The position numbers and the translations under genes were made by a program. The notes beneath the pieces are model-generated. The model searched no databases, was not told the origin of the DNA, and was given only the letters and a program-made list of their open reading frames with translations. Source: Candidatus Sulfopaludibacter sp. (GTDB lineage Bacteria > Acidobacteriota > Terriglobia > Bryobacterales > Bryobacteraceae). Taken from it: a DNA stretch of 53,534 bases. Below, one piece after another: positions 25,701-33,473 of this stretch (within the stretch, counting starts at the first letter, position 1; every line of letters begins with the position of its first letter). The stretch spans positions 1-53,534 of the forward strand of contig JARLGM010000026.1 of NCBI GenBank assembly GCA_031292755.1. The letters run 5' to 3'.

Positions 25701-26062
25701 TCCGGCCGGACGTCCTCCGTTCTCCCATGCTACCCGCAGGCCAGCGCACCCTGATCCGCTACTTCGATACGGCAGCTTTCGATATCACGCCCTTCACCAA
25801 AAATGCGGCGCAGAATTCCGGGAATGCCGGCCGAAACATCGTCCGGGGACCGGGCATGCAGAACCTGGATTTCTCTCTTTCCCGCACCGTTCGCTGGCGG
25901 GAACTGGTCTCGCTCGAAATCCGCGCCGACGCCTTCAATCTCGCCAACACCGCGCATTTCGCGAATCCCGACGGCGCCATGAGCGACGGCAGCTTTGGCA
26001 GTATCACCCAGACCATCGGCAATCCCCGGATCGCCCAGTTCTCGGCGAAGTTCGCCTGGTAG
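22787..26062 (+). CDS. TonB-dependent outer-membrane receptor with N-terminal carboxypeptidase-regulatory domain (Oar-like)
   Basis: The 1,091-residue protein has a signal peptide (ALCTLWLLCYTLSLAAQA), a carboxypeptidase-regulatory beta-sandwich (about 30-120; GSIEGFITDPTGARVPDARV, LGEYAVAGLPPGRYRI), a plug domain (about 140-240; SSQILGLPLLGRNFLELSLL, EEFRILTSSYSAEFGRASGA) and a long barrel ending in the FSAKFAW closing strand. Such receptors import large substrates, often glycans, with TonB energy. The N-terminal region is complete, which makes it a useful comparison for the truncated receptor at 33474. It lies between the ECF sigma module and a LacI gene, which suggests control of carbohydrate uptake. 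ATG 22787 gives a normal signal peptide. Confidence 0.93.
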   Translation: MSVHRFVRQGALCTLWLLCYTLSLAAQATSGSIEGFITDPTGARVPDARVVVREESSGLEKATQTNGLGEYAVAGLPPGRYRITAGKSGFQPFASQPAELAIDQKLRADATLQLGTLESAPVQVIDSSLQTQTAETGETIRSSQILGLPLLGRNFLELSLLTPGAAVASGGNTLNIAVNGQREFANSILIDGVEASANRNNDTTLRPSVDSVEEFRILTSSYSAEFGRASGAVIAIETRSGGNRFHGSLYEFFRPNVTAARTFFAPVASPLKQHNFGGTAGGPVRRNRTFFFASSEEARIRTSYSFLDSVPPAGQIRVLPGGAVDLSRLKDPFSGNQVPIFDPNFYAANYYSSPFPGNVIPASRVSPAGKAVLQQLFPSPTLPGIYNGWYSNFDSTQAYAFDSHTAGGRLDHVFSEKDRLSAVYHFNAFGSTTGDRFAGHIPIAGGGDADYGDQEDSRSQQLALSEDHTFGGRWLNQARFGYTRYRLDQLSLLHNQNLASQLGMANVNLPGFPQTSGLPDIYLGFGAQTGGSTYKPLYFLDSNQQFGDTMTARLGAHDFKAGAEFRRLTSNPFFSLFPTGFQYYAGAGASLTSDPNYGFYDPGAFYYNGGSDIADLLLGLPYTVNLGLQLTNPSTRSWEGSLFVQDIWQATPSLSISYGLRYEYAAPWTEVSNRAANFDFTSHQMLLAGVGGNSASLVQPDRNNFAPRVGVAWRAGSHLVVRAGWGIYYSPENDAREDVLTKNFPFAPQQTVFNNIYGGLPFSYLLDSGVARMTSVPPLSAATGQNVFAVDAGMRTGYSQLYNLAVEHSLGSATTIEAAYVGSASRKLPYAVGNVNLANRVTPLLGQIQALFSEGSAGFNSLQWKVRRRYHALTFLAGYTLGKNMDNGPAPFNLGHNQNAHNQPQNPFNLAAERAVADGDVQHNVVGSFLYRLPRSRNPVLRDWAVAGIFTARSGLPVNVVRNAGNTNLPGLRPDVLRSPMLPAGQRTLIRYFDTAAFDITPFTKNAAQNSGNAGRNIVRGPGMQNLDFSLSRTVRWRELVSLEIRADAFNLANTAHFANPDGAMSDGSFGSITQTIGNPRIAQFSAKFAW

Positions 26063-26131
26063 AAACGGCAAAATATAAGCGTTTTTCATTTACTTCCCAC
26101 TTGGGACGGGCTCGGCGAAAGGGAGTTTACA

Positions 26132-27196
26132 TTGGCGGTTCCGGGCACTATGATAGAAAAACCCGGTTCCGGAGGGGCATATCTGGCGACGAATATTAAA
26201 GATGTCGCATCGAAGGCTGGGGTATCCATTGCAACGGTTTCGCATGTCCTGAACGGCACCCGCAACACGCGTCCCCAGACGCGCCAGAGGGTGCTTGCGG
26301 CGATTCAGGAGTTGGGCTATTCGCAGAATCAGGCGGCGCGCAACCTGGCCAGTGGCCGTAGCACCCTGATGGGGCTGGTGATCTCCGACATCCGTAACCC
26401 GTTTTTCCCCGAAATTACAGCCGCATTTCAGGATCAGGCCCTGGTCCATAACATGGACGCGCTGGTATTTAACACCAATTACGATTCGCAACGCACGTTG
26501 AATTCGGTAAAGCGCTTAATTGGGTTGCAGGTTCCGGCCATGGCCATCCTCACGTCGCAGATCGATCCAGGCGTGATCGATATGCTGGCCGAGCAGCAGA
26601 TCGCCGCCGTCTACCTCGACCTGGGTCGCGTCGACCGGCACATCAGCAACATTCTGCTGGATTACGAACACGGCATTGCCGAAGCGCTGGAGTATCTGCG
26701 GAATCTGGGCCACGAGCACATCGCCTATATTGGAGGGCCCTCCGCACTGCACTCCGCGCAGCGCCGCAAGAAGGCATTCGTGGAGACCGCGGTGCAGTTG
26801 GGCATCGACCCTGGCCGCACCTTCGAATCCGATTTCACGGTAAAGGGCGGCTATTTTGCCTGCGCCAAAATGCTAAAGAGCCAGACGCCCACGGCGATCC
26901 TGGCGGCCAACGACCTGACCGCCATCGGAGTGCTGCATTGCGCTTACGACGGCAGTGTGCGCGTGCCCGAGGATCTTTCGGTGGTGGGCTTCGACGACAT
27001 CCTGATCGCCGAGTATACGCAGCCCGCGCTGACCAGCGTAGCCCTGCCGCGCACGGAAATCGGCAAGGTCGCCTTTCAGGCTCTGTGGGCCATGTTGGGC
27101 GATCCCGCCGTCGGCGGAAGCGAGTACCGCATCGGAACCAGCCTGGTGGTCCGCGGATCGGCAGTGGCGCCCCAGCATCACAAGGCGGCCTCGTAA
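26132..27196 (+). CDS. LacI-family transcriptional regulator
   Basis: The 354-residue protein has the LacI helix-turn-helix (NIKDVASKAGVSIATVSHVL, NGTRNTRPQTRQRVLAAIQE), the hinge SQNQAARNLASGRS and a periplasmic-binding-protein-like effector domain (MGLVISDIRNPFFPEI, YIGGPSALHSAQRR, AILAANDLTAIGVLH, VVGFDDILIAEYTQPALTSV). LacI proteins respond to sugars or related ligands. GGGAG at 26121-26125 points to TTG 26132; ATG 26150 is an alternative. It follows the TonB receptor by 69 nt in the same direction, consistent with a carbohydrate-utilisation unit, although no sugar enzymes are next to it. Confidence 0.93.
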   Translation: MAVPGTMIEKPGSGGAYLATNIKDVASKAGVSIATVSHVLNGTRNTRPQTRQRVLAAIQELGYSQNQAARNLASGRSTLMGLVISDIRNPFFPEITAAFQDQALVHNMDALVFNTNYDSQRTLNSVKRLIGLQVPAMAILTSQIDPGVIDMLAEQQIAAVYLDLGRVDRHISNILLDYEHGIAEALEYLRNLGHEHIAYIGGPSALHSAQRRKKAFVETAVQLGIDPGRTFESDFTVKGGYFACAKMLKSQTPTAILAANDLTAIGVLHCAYDGSVRVPEDLSVVGFDDILIAEYTQPALTSVALPRTEIGKVAFQALWAMLGDPAVGGSEYRIGTSLVVRGSAVAPQHHKAAS

Positions 27197-27212
27197 GGGC
27201 GTCTGTCGCCCT
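27196..27212. terminator. Hairpin at the LacI stop codon
   Basis: AGGGCG (27196-27201) and CGCCCT (27207-27212) pair exactly around TCTGT. It begins at the last base of the LacI stop. There is no T-run. Its core GCGTCTGTC is shared with the palindromes at 5344 and 16690, perhaps by chance. Confidence 0.4.
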
Positions 27213-27213
27213 G

Positions 27214-27229
27214 AGGTACCATAGTACCT
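27214..27229. promoter_or_regulatory. Putative operator of the ribbon-helix-helix-like gene
   Basis: AGGTAC (27214-27219) and GTACCT (27224-27229) are exact reverse complements around CATA. The dyad ends 15 bp before ATG 27245. Autoregulation by the next gene's product is inferred from spacing alone. Confidence 0.4.
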
Positions 27230-27244
27230 GGGTATCTATCTACC

Positions 27245-27487
27245 ATGATTCAAGTCGAACGCGTACAGACCGGCGTACGCATGGAAAAACGGTTGTTGAA
27301 GGTGTTGAAGGGTTTGGCCGAACTGAAGGATCTCTCCCTGGGCGACCTGCTGGAAGGCATCGTGCTGCACGCTTTCGAAGGCAAGGCGCCCTTCTCCAAA
27401 CAGACCCTGGGACAGATCGCCGAGCTGAAGCGGATTTACGGTCTGACCCTGCGCGCCGCCGACAGCCACAAGCTCACAGAGAAATGA
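27245..27487 (+). CDS. Small ribbon-helix-helix-like protein
   Basis: The 80-residue protein starts with a strand-like segment (ERVQTGVRM), then two helices (EKRLLKVLKGLAELKDLS and LGDLLEGIVLHAFEGK), the pattern of a ribbon-helix-helix DNA-binding dimer. A helical tail follows. A small dyad lies just upstream. Similar hypothetical proteins occur in Acidobacteriota; no toxin gene is adjacent, so an antitoxin role is not supported. DNA binding is inferred from the pattern. Confidence 0.65.
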   Translation: MIQVERVQTGVRMEKRLLKVLKGLAELKDLSLGDLLEGIVLHAFEGKAPFSKQTLGQIAELKRIYGLTLRAADSHKLTEK

Positions 27488-27518
27488 CGGCGCGCCGGCG
27501 GCGTCTATACTGGTTACA

Positions 27519-28292
27519 GTGGAACTGGAAAAGGTATTGCTGCACAAGGTGGGGGAGGCCATCCATCGCTTCAAAATGATTCGCGATGGGGACCGCGTGG
27601 CCGTGGCGCTTTCCGGCGGGAAGGATTCGGCAACCCTTCTGGAGGCGCTGCTGCTGTTGCAGAAGCGCGCGCCCATCGATTTCTCGGTGTGCGCCTTCAC
27701 CGTGGAGCAGGGCAAGTTTCTACGGCCGTTTGAGCCTACCGGCGAATGGCTGCAATCCCGCGGCATTCCGTGGACCTACTTCCGCGATTCGCCGTCGCTC
27801 AAACTGCTGGAAGATCAGCCCGATCACGGCTGCGATTTGTGCAGCCGCTTCCGCCGTCGCGCGGTCTACGAAATCGCGCACAACCTGGGCGTTAACGTGA
27901 TCGCCTTCGGCCACACCGCGGACGATTTTTGCGAAGCCCTGCTGCGCAACACCATGTTCACCGGCAAACTGAGCGCGCTGCCGCCGGTCACCTGGTCGCG
28001 TGCGCGGGAGTATCGCCTGATCCGCCCGCTGGTTTTCGTCACCGAAGACATCACCACGGCCTATGCCGCGCAAATGGGCATTCCGGTGGTGCCGTGCGGT
28101 TGCTCGCAGCGGACCGGCACGGTGCGGCGCGCCCTGCGCGATCTGTTCGGCGCCCTGGAGCAGGAGCACCCGCACCTGAAGGAGACCATGCTTTCCGCTA
28201 TGGGCAACGTGGATACGGCGCGACTGCTGGATCCGCGCTTCCTCGACAAGGAAATCGCCGAGCGCGAGGAAGCCTTCCCCATCCTGGACTAG
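27519..28292 (+). CDS. ttcA: TtcA-family tRNA thiolation enzyme
   Basis: The 257-residue protein has the PP-loop ATP pyrophosphatase motif SGGKDS (residues 32-37) and two cysteine clusters, CDLC (C105, C108) and PCGCS (C193, C195), where TtcA proteins hold an iron-sulfur cluster. FGHTADDFCEALLRN is a further family mark. TtcA makes 2-thiocytidine in tRNA. The start is GTG 27519, 31 nt after the small protein gene. The length is slightly short, but the motifs are intact. A TilS or related PP-loop role is less likely because of the cysteine pairs. Confidence 0.8.
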   Translation: MELEKVLLHKVGEAIHRFKMIRDGDRVAVALSGGKDSATLLEALLLLQKRAPIDFSVCAFTVEQGKFLRPFEPTGEWLQSRGIPWTYFRDSPSLKLLEDQPDHGCDLCSRFRRRAVYEIAHNLGVNVIAFGHTADDFCEALLRNTMFTGKLSALPPVTWSRAREYRLIRPLVFVTEDITTAYAAQMGIPVVPCGCSQRTGTVRRALRDLFGALEQEHPHLKETMLSAMGNVDTARLLDPRFLDKEIAEREEAFPILD

Positions 28293-28300
28293 GGTGGCGG

Positions 28301-28570
28301 TCAGCTTTCCGTTTTCCAGTTGGTGGCGCCGCATTTGGGGCAGCGTGCCCAGTGCGGCTCTCCAATCGCGCCGCAATCGCCGCAGCGCACGCTACGGATG
28401 ACCATGTTTTCGGGCCGCTTGCCGCGCGAATCCAATTGCCAGATCAGGACTCCCGCCACCGCGCAGAGCAGCAGGGCGGTCACCCAGGCGCCGGAAATCA
28501 GGCTCAGCACCGCAAAAATGGCGGCCGGCCAGAAAGCCAGCCATTGATTTCGATTGGGACGCCAGGTCAT
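28301..28570 (-). CDS. Small membrane protein with C-terminal zinc ribbon
   Basis: The 89-residue protein has two membrane helices (FWPAAIFAVLSLISGAWVTA and LLLCAVAGVLIWQL) and a C-terminal zinc ribbon with two CxxC knuckles (VRCGDCGA and ARCPKCGA). The ribbon would be on the cytoplasmic side if both helices cross. It follows the M28 peptidase gene by 8 nt, so the two may be co-transcribed. No function is recognised. Confidence 0.75.
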   Translation of the reverse strand: MTWRPNRNQWLAFWPAAIFAVLSLISGAWVTALLLCAVAGVLIWQLDSRGKRPENMVIRSVRCGDCGAIGEPHWARCPKCGATNWKTES

Positions 28571-28578
28571 ATCATCCT

Positions 28579-30087
28579 TTACTTTGCAAAACTGCTGCCC
28601 GCCTTCCAGTGCGGCTTTTCATTCGCGTTCGCAAGGGTTGCCACCAGGTTATTAAAGAAGTCGTTGAATCTGGCGGCGGCTTCCGGAACCCACGGCTGCC
28701 GGATGTCGTCGGCGGGACTGTGATACCGCTCGGCATACCACCGCCGATAGACGGCCTCATCGGGCGAGCCGGGTTCGTAGCCGAAGATGAATCCCGTAGA
28801 CGGCACGCCGATCTGCATGAAGCTGTAGTGATCGCTGCGGCGCAGCAGTCCCCGCTCCGGTTCCGGGTCCGGCTGAATGCGGATCCCCATGGGCGCGGCC
28901 ACCTGCTTCACGGTATCGCCCAGAGTCGATTCGTCGATGGCCAGCATGGTGAGCGTCTTCAGCGGGAAGATAGGCCGCAATTGATCCAGGTTGATGTCCG
29001 CCACCATCTGCTCCTTGGGAACGGTGGGATGCGCCGTGAAATATTTGGAGCCGTACAGCCCTTTTTCCTCACCGGTTACGACGCAAAACAGGAGAGACCG
29101 CTTGAGCTTCGTTCCGGATTCGTGCAACCGCTGCGCCATATCGATCAGCGTGGCCACATAGGCGGCATCGTCGAACGCGCCGTTATAGATCCGGTCGCCA
29201 TTCCACGGCTCGCCGAAACCGTACCCATCCAGATGCGCGGACACCACCACGTACTCCTTGGACAGCACCGGGTCGGTTCCCGGTAGCACGGCCAGAATAT
29301 TGTCCGACTCCAGGTCGGCGCTTTCCACCTTCAAGGAGGCCTTGAAGGTCGCGGGAATCGCAAACCGCGGCAGCGGCTTGCCGGCTGTCTGCAGGTCCAG
29401 CAGTTCTTTATAGGTATGGCCGGACCCCTGAAACAATAAATCGGCGAATTGCGGATTGAAGCGGAAGTTCAGGCCGGCTGCTCCAGCCGCCTGTTTCTGC
29501 GCCGGTTGGGCATCCCGCAGGGTCATCGCTACCGAGTATGCCACGGGCCATCGCGGAGGCTCCGGACCACCGGTGGAATCGAGCGTAATAGTAGCCGCGA
29601 CTCCTGCGAGCCCCGGACTGCTTCCCCGTCCGCCGCGACCCGCGCGCGGAAGTTGAACCACTACTTGATTACGCAATGCGGCCGGATCCGCGCCCTCGTC
29701 GGACCCCGCGAAAATCAGCGGGGCTTCCAGCGTTTCCGGCAGGCCCGTACGGGCAGTCGTGCTGATCTGCCGCAGCCACTCCAGTTTCACCGGCCCGGTC
29801 TGCCGCACCAGTTCCACGCTCGATCGATCCGTCCGCAAGCGGACCACGTGCAGCGGCACCGTCTGGTAGTAGCCGTGTTCTCCGGCCGGTTTCAGCCCGG
29901 CTTTTTCGAATTCCGTCACCACGTAGCTGGCGGCGCGCCGATACGCCGCGCTGCCGGTGTCGCGGCCCTCCATGCCGTCGTTGGCCAGGGCCACCACGTG
30001 CGACCACCAGCGTTTGGTGGCCTCGTTCGGCTCCGTGGCGCAAAGGGCGCAACATACGGCGAGAGTGGCGAATCGGGGAAGCTTCAT
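28579..30087 (-). CDS. Exported M28-family metallopeptidase
   Basis: The 502-residue protein has a signal peptide (LPRFATLAVCCALCA). The M28 metal ligands are present in order: AHLDGYG, YNGAFDDAAY, GEEKGLYGS, INLDQL and YHSPADD. M28 enzymes are zinc aminopeptidases or carboxypeptidases; the inserted part between the N-terminal strand and AHLDG fits a PA-like domain. ATG 30087 is preferred; ATG 30099 would add 4 residues. Nothing nearby suggests a special substrate. It probably forms an operon with the zinc-ribbon gene. Confidence 0.9.
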   Translation of the reverse strand: MKLPRFATLAVCCALCATEPNEATKRWWSHVVALANDGMEGRDTGSAAYRRAASYVVTEFEKAGLKPAGEHGYYQTVPLHVVRLRTDRSSVELVRQTGPVKLEWLRQISTTARTGLPETLEAPLIFAGSDEGADPAALRNQVVVQLPRAGRGGRGSSPGLAGVAATITLDSTGGPEPPRWPVAYSVAMTLRDAQPAQKQAAGAAGLNFRFNPQFADLLFQGSGHTYKELLDLQTAGKPLPRFAIPATFKASLKVESADLESDNILAVLPGTDPVLSKEYVVVSAHLDGYGFGEPWNGDRIYNGAFDDAAYVATLIDMAQRLHESGTKLKRSLLFCVVTGEEKGLYGSKYFTAHPTVPKEQMVADINLDQLRPIFPLKTLTMLAIDESTLGDTVKQVAAPMGIRIQPDPEPERGLLRRSDHYSFMQIGVPSTGFIFGYEPGSPDEAVYRRWYAERYHSPADDIRQPWVPEAAARFNDFFNNLVATLANANEKPHWKAGSSFAK

Positions 30088-30153
30088 AAAGTAGAGCATA
30101 CGATATCGGCGGCTTGTCTCGGAGTATGCGGTGCACTATTCTGATAGGTCCTT

Positions 30154-31128
30154 ATGTTCATCGTCCACAGCCTGCCCATCGCCATCACGTTCTGCGTGAT
30201 CACCATGCTCGGTTGGGGCTCCTGGGCCAACGCCCAGAAGCTGGCGGGCAACCAGAAATGGCCCTTCGAGCTATTCTATTGGGACTACGCCATTGGCGTG
30301 CTGCTCTTCGGCGTTCTCTTCGCCGCCACCCTGGGTAGCATGGGCAGCGAGGGAATGCCGGCGTGGACGAATCTCGGCGCCGCGGACTTCGGCTTCATTC
30401 TTCCGGCGCTGATCAGCGGCGCCATTTTCAACCTTGCGAACATCCTGCTCGTGGTGGGAATCGACGCCGCAGGCATGTCCGTGGCCTTTCCAGTAGGAGT
30501 CGGGCTTGCCCTGGTCATCGGAACCGTGGAAAGCTTCATCGAAAAGCCCAAGGGCGATCCGCTCCTGCTCTTCGCCGGTGTGGGGCTGATCGTGCTGGCC
30601 ATGGTGATGTCGGCCATCTCCCATAGCAAACTGCCGCACAGCACCGGAAAAAATCCCCTGCGCGGCGTCATCTTCTCCGCCATCGCCGGATGTGTGATGG
30701 GCTTCTTTTATCCCCAGCTTATGCACTCGATTTCAACGGACCGTGGCGGTCTAACGCCCTACGTCGCGCTGGTGTTTTTCGGAGTGGGAGTTTTGGGCAG
30801 CAATTTCGTCTGGAACACGTTCTTCATGCGTGCCGGGCACGTCACTTACGCGCAATACTTTGCCGGCAGCGCCCGGCTGCATGGCATTGGAATTCTAGGC
30901 GGTTGCATCTGGATGCTCGCCCTTTGCTTTAACGTCATCGCGTCCAGTATCGCGGGTCCGGCCATCTCCTACGCGCTGGGTCAGGGCGCCACCCTGGTGG
31001 CGGCCCTATGGGGTCTGTTCATCTGGCGTGAATTCAAAGCGGCACCCGCCGGGACAAACAAATTCATCGTGCTCATGCTGGTGGGTTATACCAGCGGGCT
31101 CATACTGATCGGAGCGGCAACTCAATAA
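30154..31128 (+). CDS. GRP/RhaT-like sugar permease
   Basis: The 324-residue protein has about ten membrane segments. Its motifs (TMLGWGSWANAQKLAG at the N terminus, SVAFPVGVGLALVIGTVES, VLGSNFVWNTFFM, ALGQGATLVAALWGLFIWRE) fit the GRP family of glucose/rhamnose uptake permeases, which work without an ABC partner. It is followed after 4 nt by a beta-sandwich protein that looks mutarotase-like, so the pair may take up and epimerise a sugar. The substrate is not known. Confidence 0.85.
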   Translation: MFIVHSLPIAITFCVITMLGWGSWANAQKLAGNQKWPFELFYWDYAIGVLLFGVLFAATLGSMGSEGMPAWTNLGAADFGFILPALISGAIFNLANILLVVGIDAAGMSVAFPVGVGLALVIGTVESFIEKPKGDPLLLFAGVGLIVLAMVMSAISHSKLPHSTGKNPLRGVIFSAIAGCVMGFFYPQLMHSISTDRGGLTPYVALVFFGVGVLGSNFVWNTFFMRAGHVTYAQYFAGSARLHGIGILGGCIWMLALCFNVIASSIAGPAISYALGQGATLVAALWGLFIWREFKAAPAGTNKFIVLMLVGYTSGLILIGAATQ

Positions 31129-31132
31129 CAAC

Positions 31133-32053
31133 ATGAAGGTGCTCATCGAAAAGACAAATTTTCACGGATGGCCCAACAGCTACGGCATTTCCAACGGTAC
31201 CGTGGAAGCCGTGATCACCGGAGATGTGGGGCCGCGTGTGATCCGGTATGGCTTCGTGGGTGGCCAGAACCTGTTCAAGGAATTTGCCGGCCAGCTCGGC
31301 CAATCCGGCGAACCGGATTGGCAACCGCGGGGCGGTCATCGCATCTGGATGGCGCCGGAGGACCCGGTCAAAAGTTACGCGCCGGACAACCATCCCGTCC
31401 ACATCGCCATAGCGGAAGGTGTGCTGGAGGCGACCGCTCCGGTGGAGCCGCTCACCGGCCTGGAGAAGCAGATCGTCCTCAAAATGGCCCCGCAAGGCAC
31501 CGAAGTTGAGATAATCCATAAGATTCGAAATGTCACTGCAAGTGATTGTGAAATTGCGCCTTGGGCTCTTACCATGATGGCTCAGGGCGGGGCCGGTATC
31601 CATGGGTTCCCGCCGCGCGGCACGCACCCGGAAATGCTCGCGCCCACAAATCCCCTGGTGATGTGGGCTTTCACCAACCTGGCCGATCCGCGCTGGCGAC
31701 TATTACAAAAATACCTGGTGCTGCTGCAAGATCCGCACAACTCTGTCCCGCAGAAGCTCGGCAGCTTCCATAGCGACACCTGGGGCGCGTACCTGCTGAA
31801 CGGCGAACTTTTCGTCAAGCGTGTGACTGCCGAAGGATCGCCGGCGCGCTATCCCGATTGCGGTTGTTCCTTCGAGACCTTTACAAATGCGGGTTTTCTG
31901 GAACTCGAGACCTTAGGTCCGCTTACCCGGCTGCGGCAGGGAGAGACAGTATCCCATACCGAGCGGTGGAGCCTGCACCGCGGTGTGACCGTCTCCGAGT
32001 GGACGGATGCTGAGTTGGATCGGGTGCTGTTGCCGCTGGTAGGTGCATACTAA
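31133..32053 (+). CDS. Mutarotase-like beta-sandwich protein
   Basis: The 306-residue protein is probably a sugar-binding beta-sandwich like galactose mutarotases or DUF4380 proteins. Segments such as GDVGPRVIRYGFVGGQNLFK, GGHRIWMAPED, EIIHKIRNVTASDCEIAPWA and ETVSHTERWSLHRGV resemble those families, with conserved H and E, but I did not identify the catalytic pair with certainty. There is no signal peptide. It is 4 nt after the sugar permease gene, so a role in sugar uptake or epimerisation is likely. Confidence 0.65.
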   Translation: MKVLIEKTNFHGWPNSYGISNGTVEAVITGDVGPRVIRYGFVGGQNLFKEFAGQLGQSGEPDWQPRGGHRIWMAPEDPVKSYAPDNHPVHIAIAEGVLEATAPVEPLTGLEKQIVLKMAPQGTEVEIIHKIRNVTASDCEIAPWALTMMAQGGAGIHGFPPRGTHPEMLAPTNPLVMWAFTNLADPRWRLLQKYLVLLQDPHNSVPQKLGSFHSDTWGAYLLNGELFVKRVTAEGSPARYPDCGCSFETFTNAGFLELETLGPLTRLRQGETVSHTERWSLHRGVTVSEWTDAELDRVLLPLVGAY

Positions 32054-32088
32054 GGTACACTGGAGCACCGCGTGCTATCACAGCGGTC

Positions 32089-33372
32089 ATGCCGAATTAC
32101 GTGTGGAGCGATCCAAGCAGGCCTGTCACCATCCGCCTCTCGCTCAGCGTACTCGGCAGGCTGGCGTTACCCGGTCCGGCTGGCGGTTCGGCCGGGTTGT
32201 TGCTCGGCCGGTCGGTATTGGAGGACGGCCGCCCCATCATCTCTATCGAGAACTTCGAACCGGCCGAGTTGGAGCACCTGGACGAAGCCCTCGCCCGTCA
32301 AAACGACGCCGTAGGAATGTACCGCGCGCAAGCCGGTCGGGAATTCCCGCAAATTCAGTCAGATGAAGCATTATTATTCGGCCAGTACTTTACCAGGCCG
32401 GACGCGCTCTTTCTGCTGCTCCACCCGCGCCTGGAACGCGCTGCCTTTTTCATTATCGAGGGTGATGAGTTCTCCCTGGTGCACCAGTTCACGTTTCGCG
32501 CCGCCAAGCCGCCGGACGCGCGGAAATGGCCGATCACCCGAACACAACAGCGGGCGCTGGAGGTGCTGGCCCTGGTGTCGGGAGTAGTGGCCGGAGCGGC
32601 CCTCTTCCAGCATTTCCAGCCGCCGCACTTCATCCAGCCGGTCTCCGCCATGCCTCAGCCGGTGGCTGCCACGCGTCCCGTGCCTAGCTATCCCGCGGAC
32701 CCGGAGCCGCTACCCAGTCCGTTCGCCCCACCGGAGGCGCCGGTTCCGGCGGAAAGACCCAAACCGGCGCGCCCGGTGCGGAAGGCAGGGGCGGAGAGGA
32801 ACGCGGAGGAAGCACCTCGCCCGTCGCCCCCCTCCACTCCTCCCAAGGCGGTGCCGGAGCCGACTCCCGCCCCCGCCGATGCTCCGCCCCCCGCCCGTCC
32901 TGCCGCTCCCGCTCCCGCCCCGGTGCCCGCTCCCGTGCGGAACATACCCCGGGAACCGGAACCCGGTATCCTGGTGGACGCGGAACCGGTGAAAGGATCG
33001 CGTATCGGTCAAGTGGTCGGTCACATTCCCCTGCTGCGCCGCCTGCACAAGCCCGCCCCGCCGCTGGCGCCTCCCGAGCCTGTTCGGAGGGTCGATCCCA
33101 AGCTCTCCAGCGAAGAGCGCGCCGAACTCACCAATACCGTTGACGTGGACGTCCGGGTCTATGTCGACGAGGCAGGCAAGGTGGAGTATGCCGAACTGAT
33201 GTCCAACGCGAAGCATCATCCCAGGCTTTCTACCGCGGCGGTGTATGCGTCGCGCCGGTGGGATTTCAGGCCCGCCGTCCAGGGCGGGCAGCACGTTCCC
33301 GGAGAAGTGATTCTGCATTTCCGCTTCGTCCCGCCGGAACCGCCGCCACCGCCGGCGCGCGGCCAGAATTAG
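32089..33372 (+). CDS. TonB-like protein with N-terminal degenerate JAB/MPN-like domain
   Basis: The 427-residue protein has three parts. Residues about 15-130 (SAGLLLGRSVLEDG, IISIENFEPAELEHL, VGMYRAQAGREF, DALFLLLHPRLERAAFFI) resemble a JAB/MPN isopeptidase fold, but the catalytic HxH is replaced by RAQ near residue 79, so it is probably inactive. A membrane helix (ALEVLALVSGVVAGAALF) precedes a long Pro/Ala-rich linker (about 190-320), as in TonB. The last 80 residues are a TonB C-terminal domain (VDVDVRVYVDEAGKVEYAE, YASRRWDFRPAVQGGQ). TonB carries energy to outer-membrane receptors, and a receptor lies next to it. Confidence 0.75.
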   Translation: MPNYVWSDPSRPVTIRLSLSVLGRLALPGPAGGSAGLLLGRSVLEDGRPIISIENFEPAELEHLDEALARQNDAVGMYRAQAGREFPQIQSDEALLFGQYFTRPDALFLLLHPRLERAAFFIIEGDEFSLVHQFTFRAAKPPDARKWPITRTQQRALEVLALVSGVVAGAALFQHFQPPHFIQPVSAMPQPVAATRPVPSYPADPEPLPSPFAPPEAPVPAERPKPARPVRKAGAERNAEEAPRPSPPSTPPKAVPEPTPAPADAPPPARPAAPAPAPVPAPVRNIPREPEPGILVDAEPVKGSRIGQVVGHIPLLRRLHKPAPPLAPPEPVRRVDPKLSSEERAELTNTVDVDVRVYVDEAGKVEYAELMSNAKHHPRLSTAAVYASRRWDFRPAVQGGQHVPGEVILHFRFVPPEPPPPPARGQN

Positions 33373-33473
33373 TCTCCTGCGGAAGGAGCCAGAGCGCCGA
33401 TTTCGTCGCGGAGGTACGAGTGAAGGCCGGCTCCGGTCCCCCGCGTACCCTCTGGTATCATTAAGGAAGTACC

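Noticed and set aside
27245..27487. Antitoxin of a toxin-antitoxin pair
   Set aside because: No toxin-sized partner is adjacent; the next gene is a TtcA-like enzyme.
32089..33372. Active JAB isopeptidase
   Set aside because: The catalytic HxH is replaced by RAQ near residue 79, so activity is unlikely.
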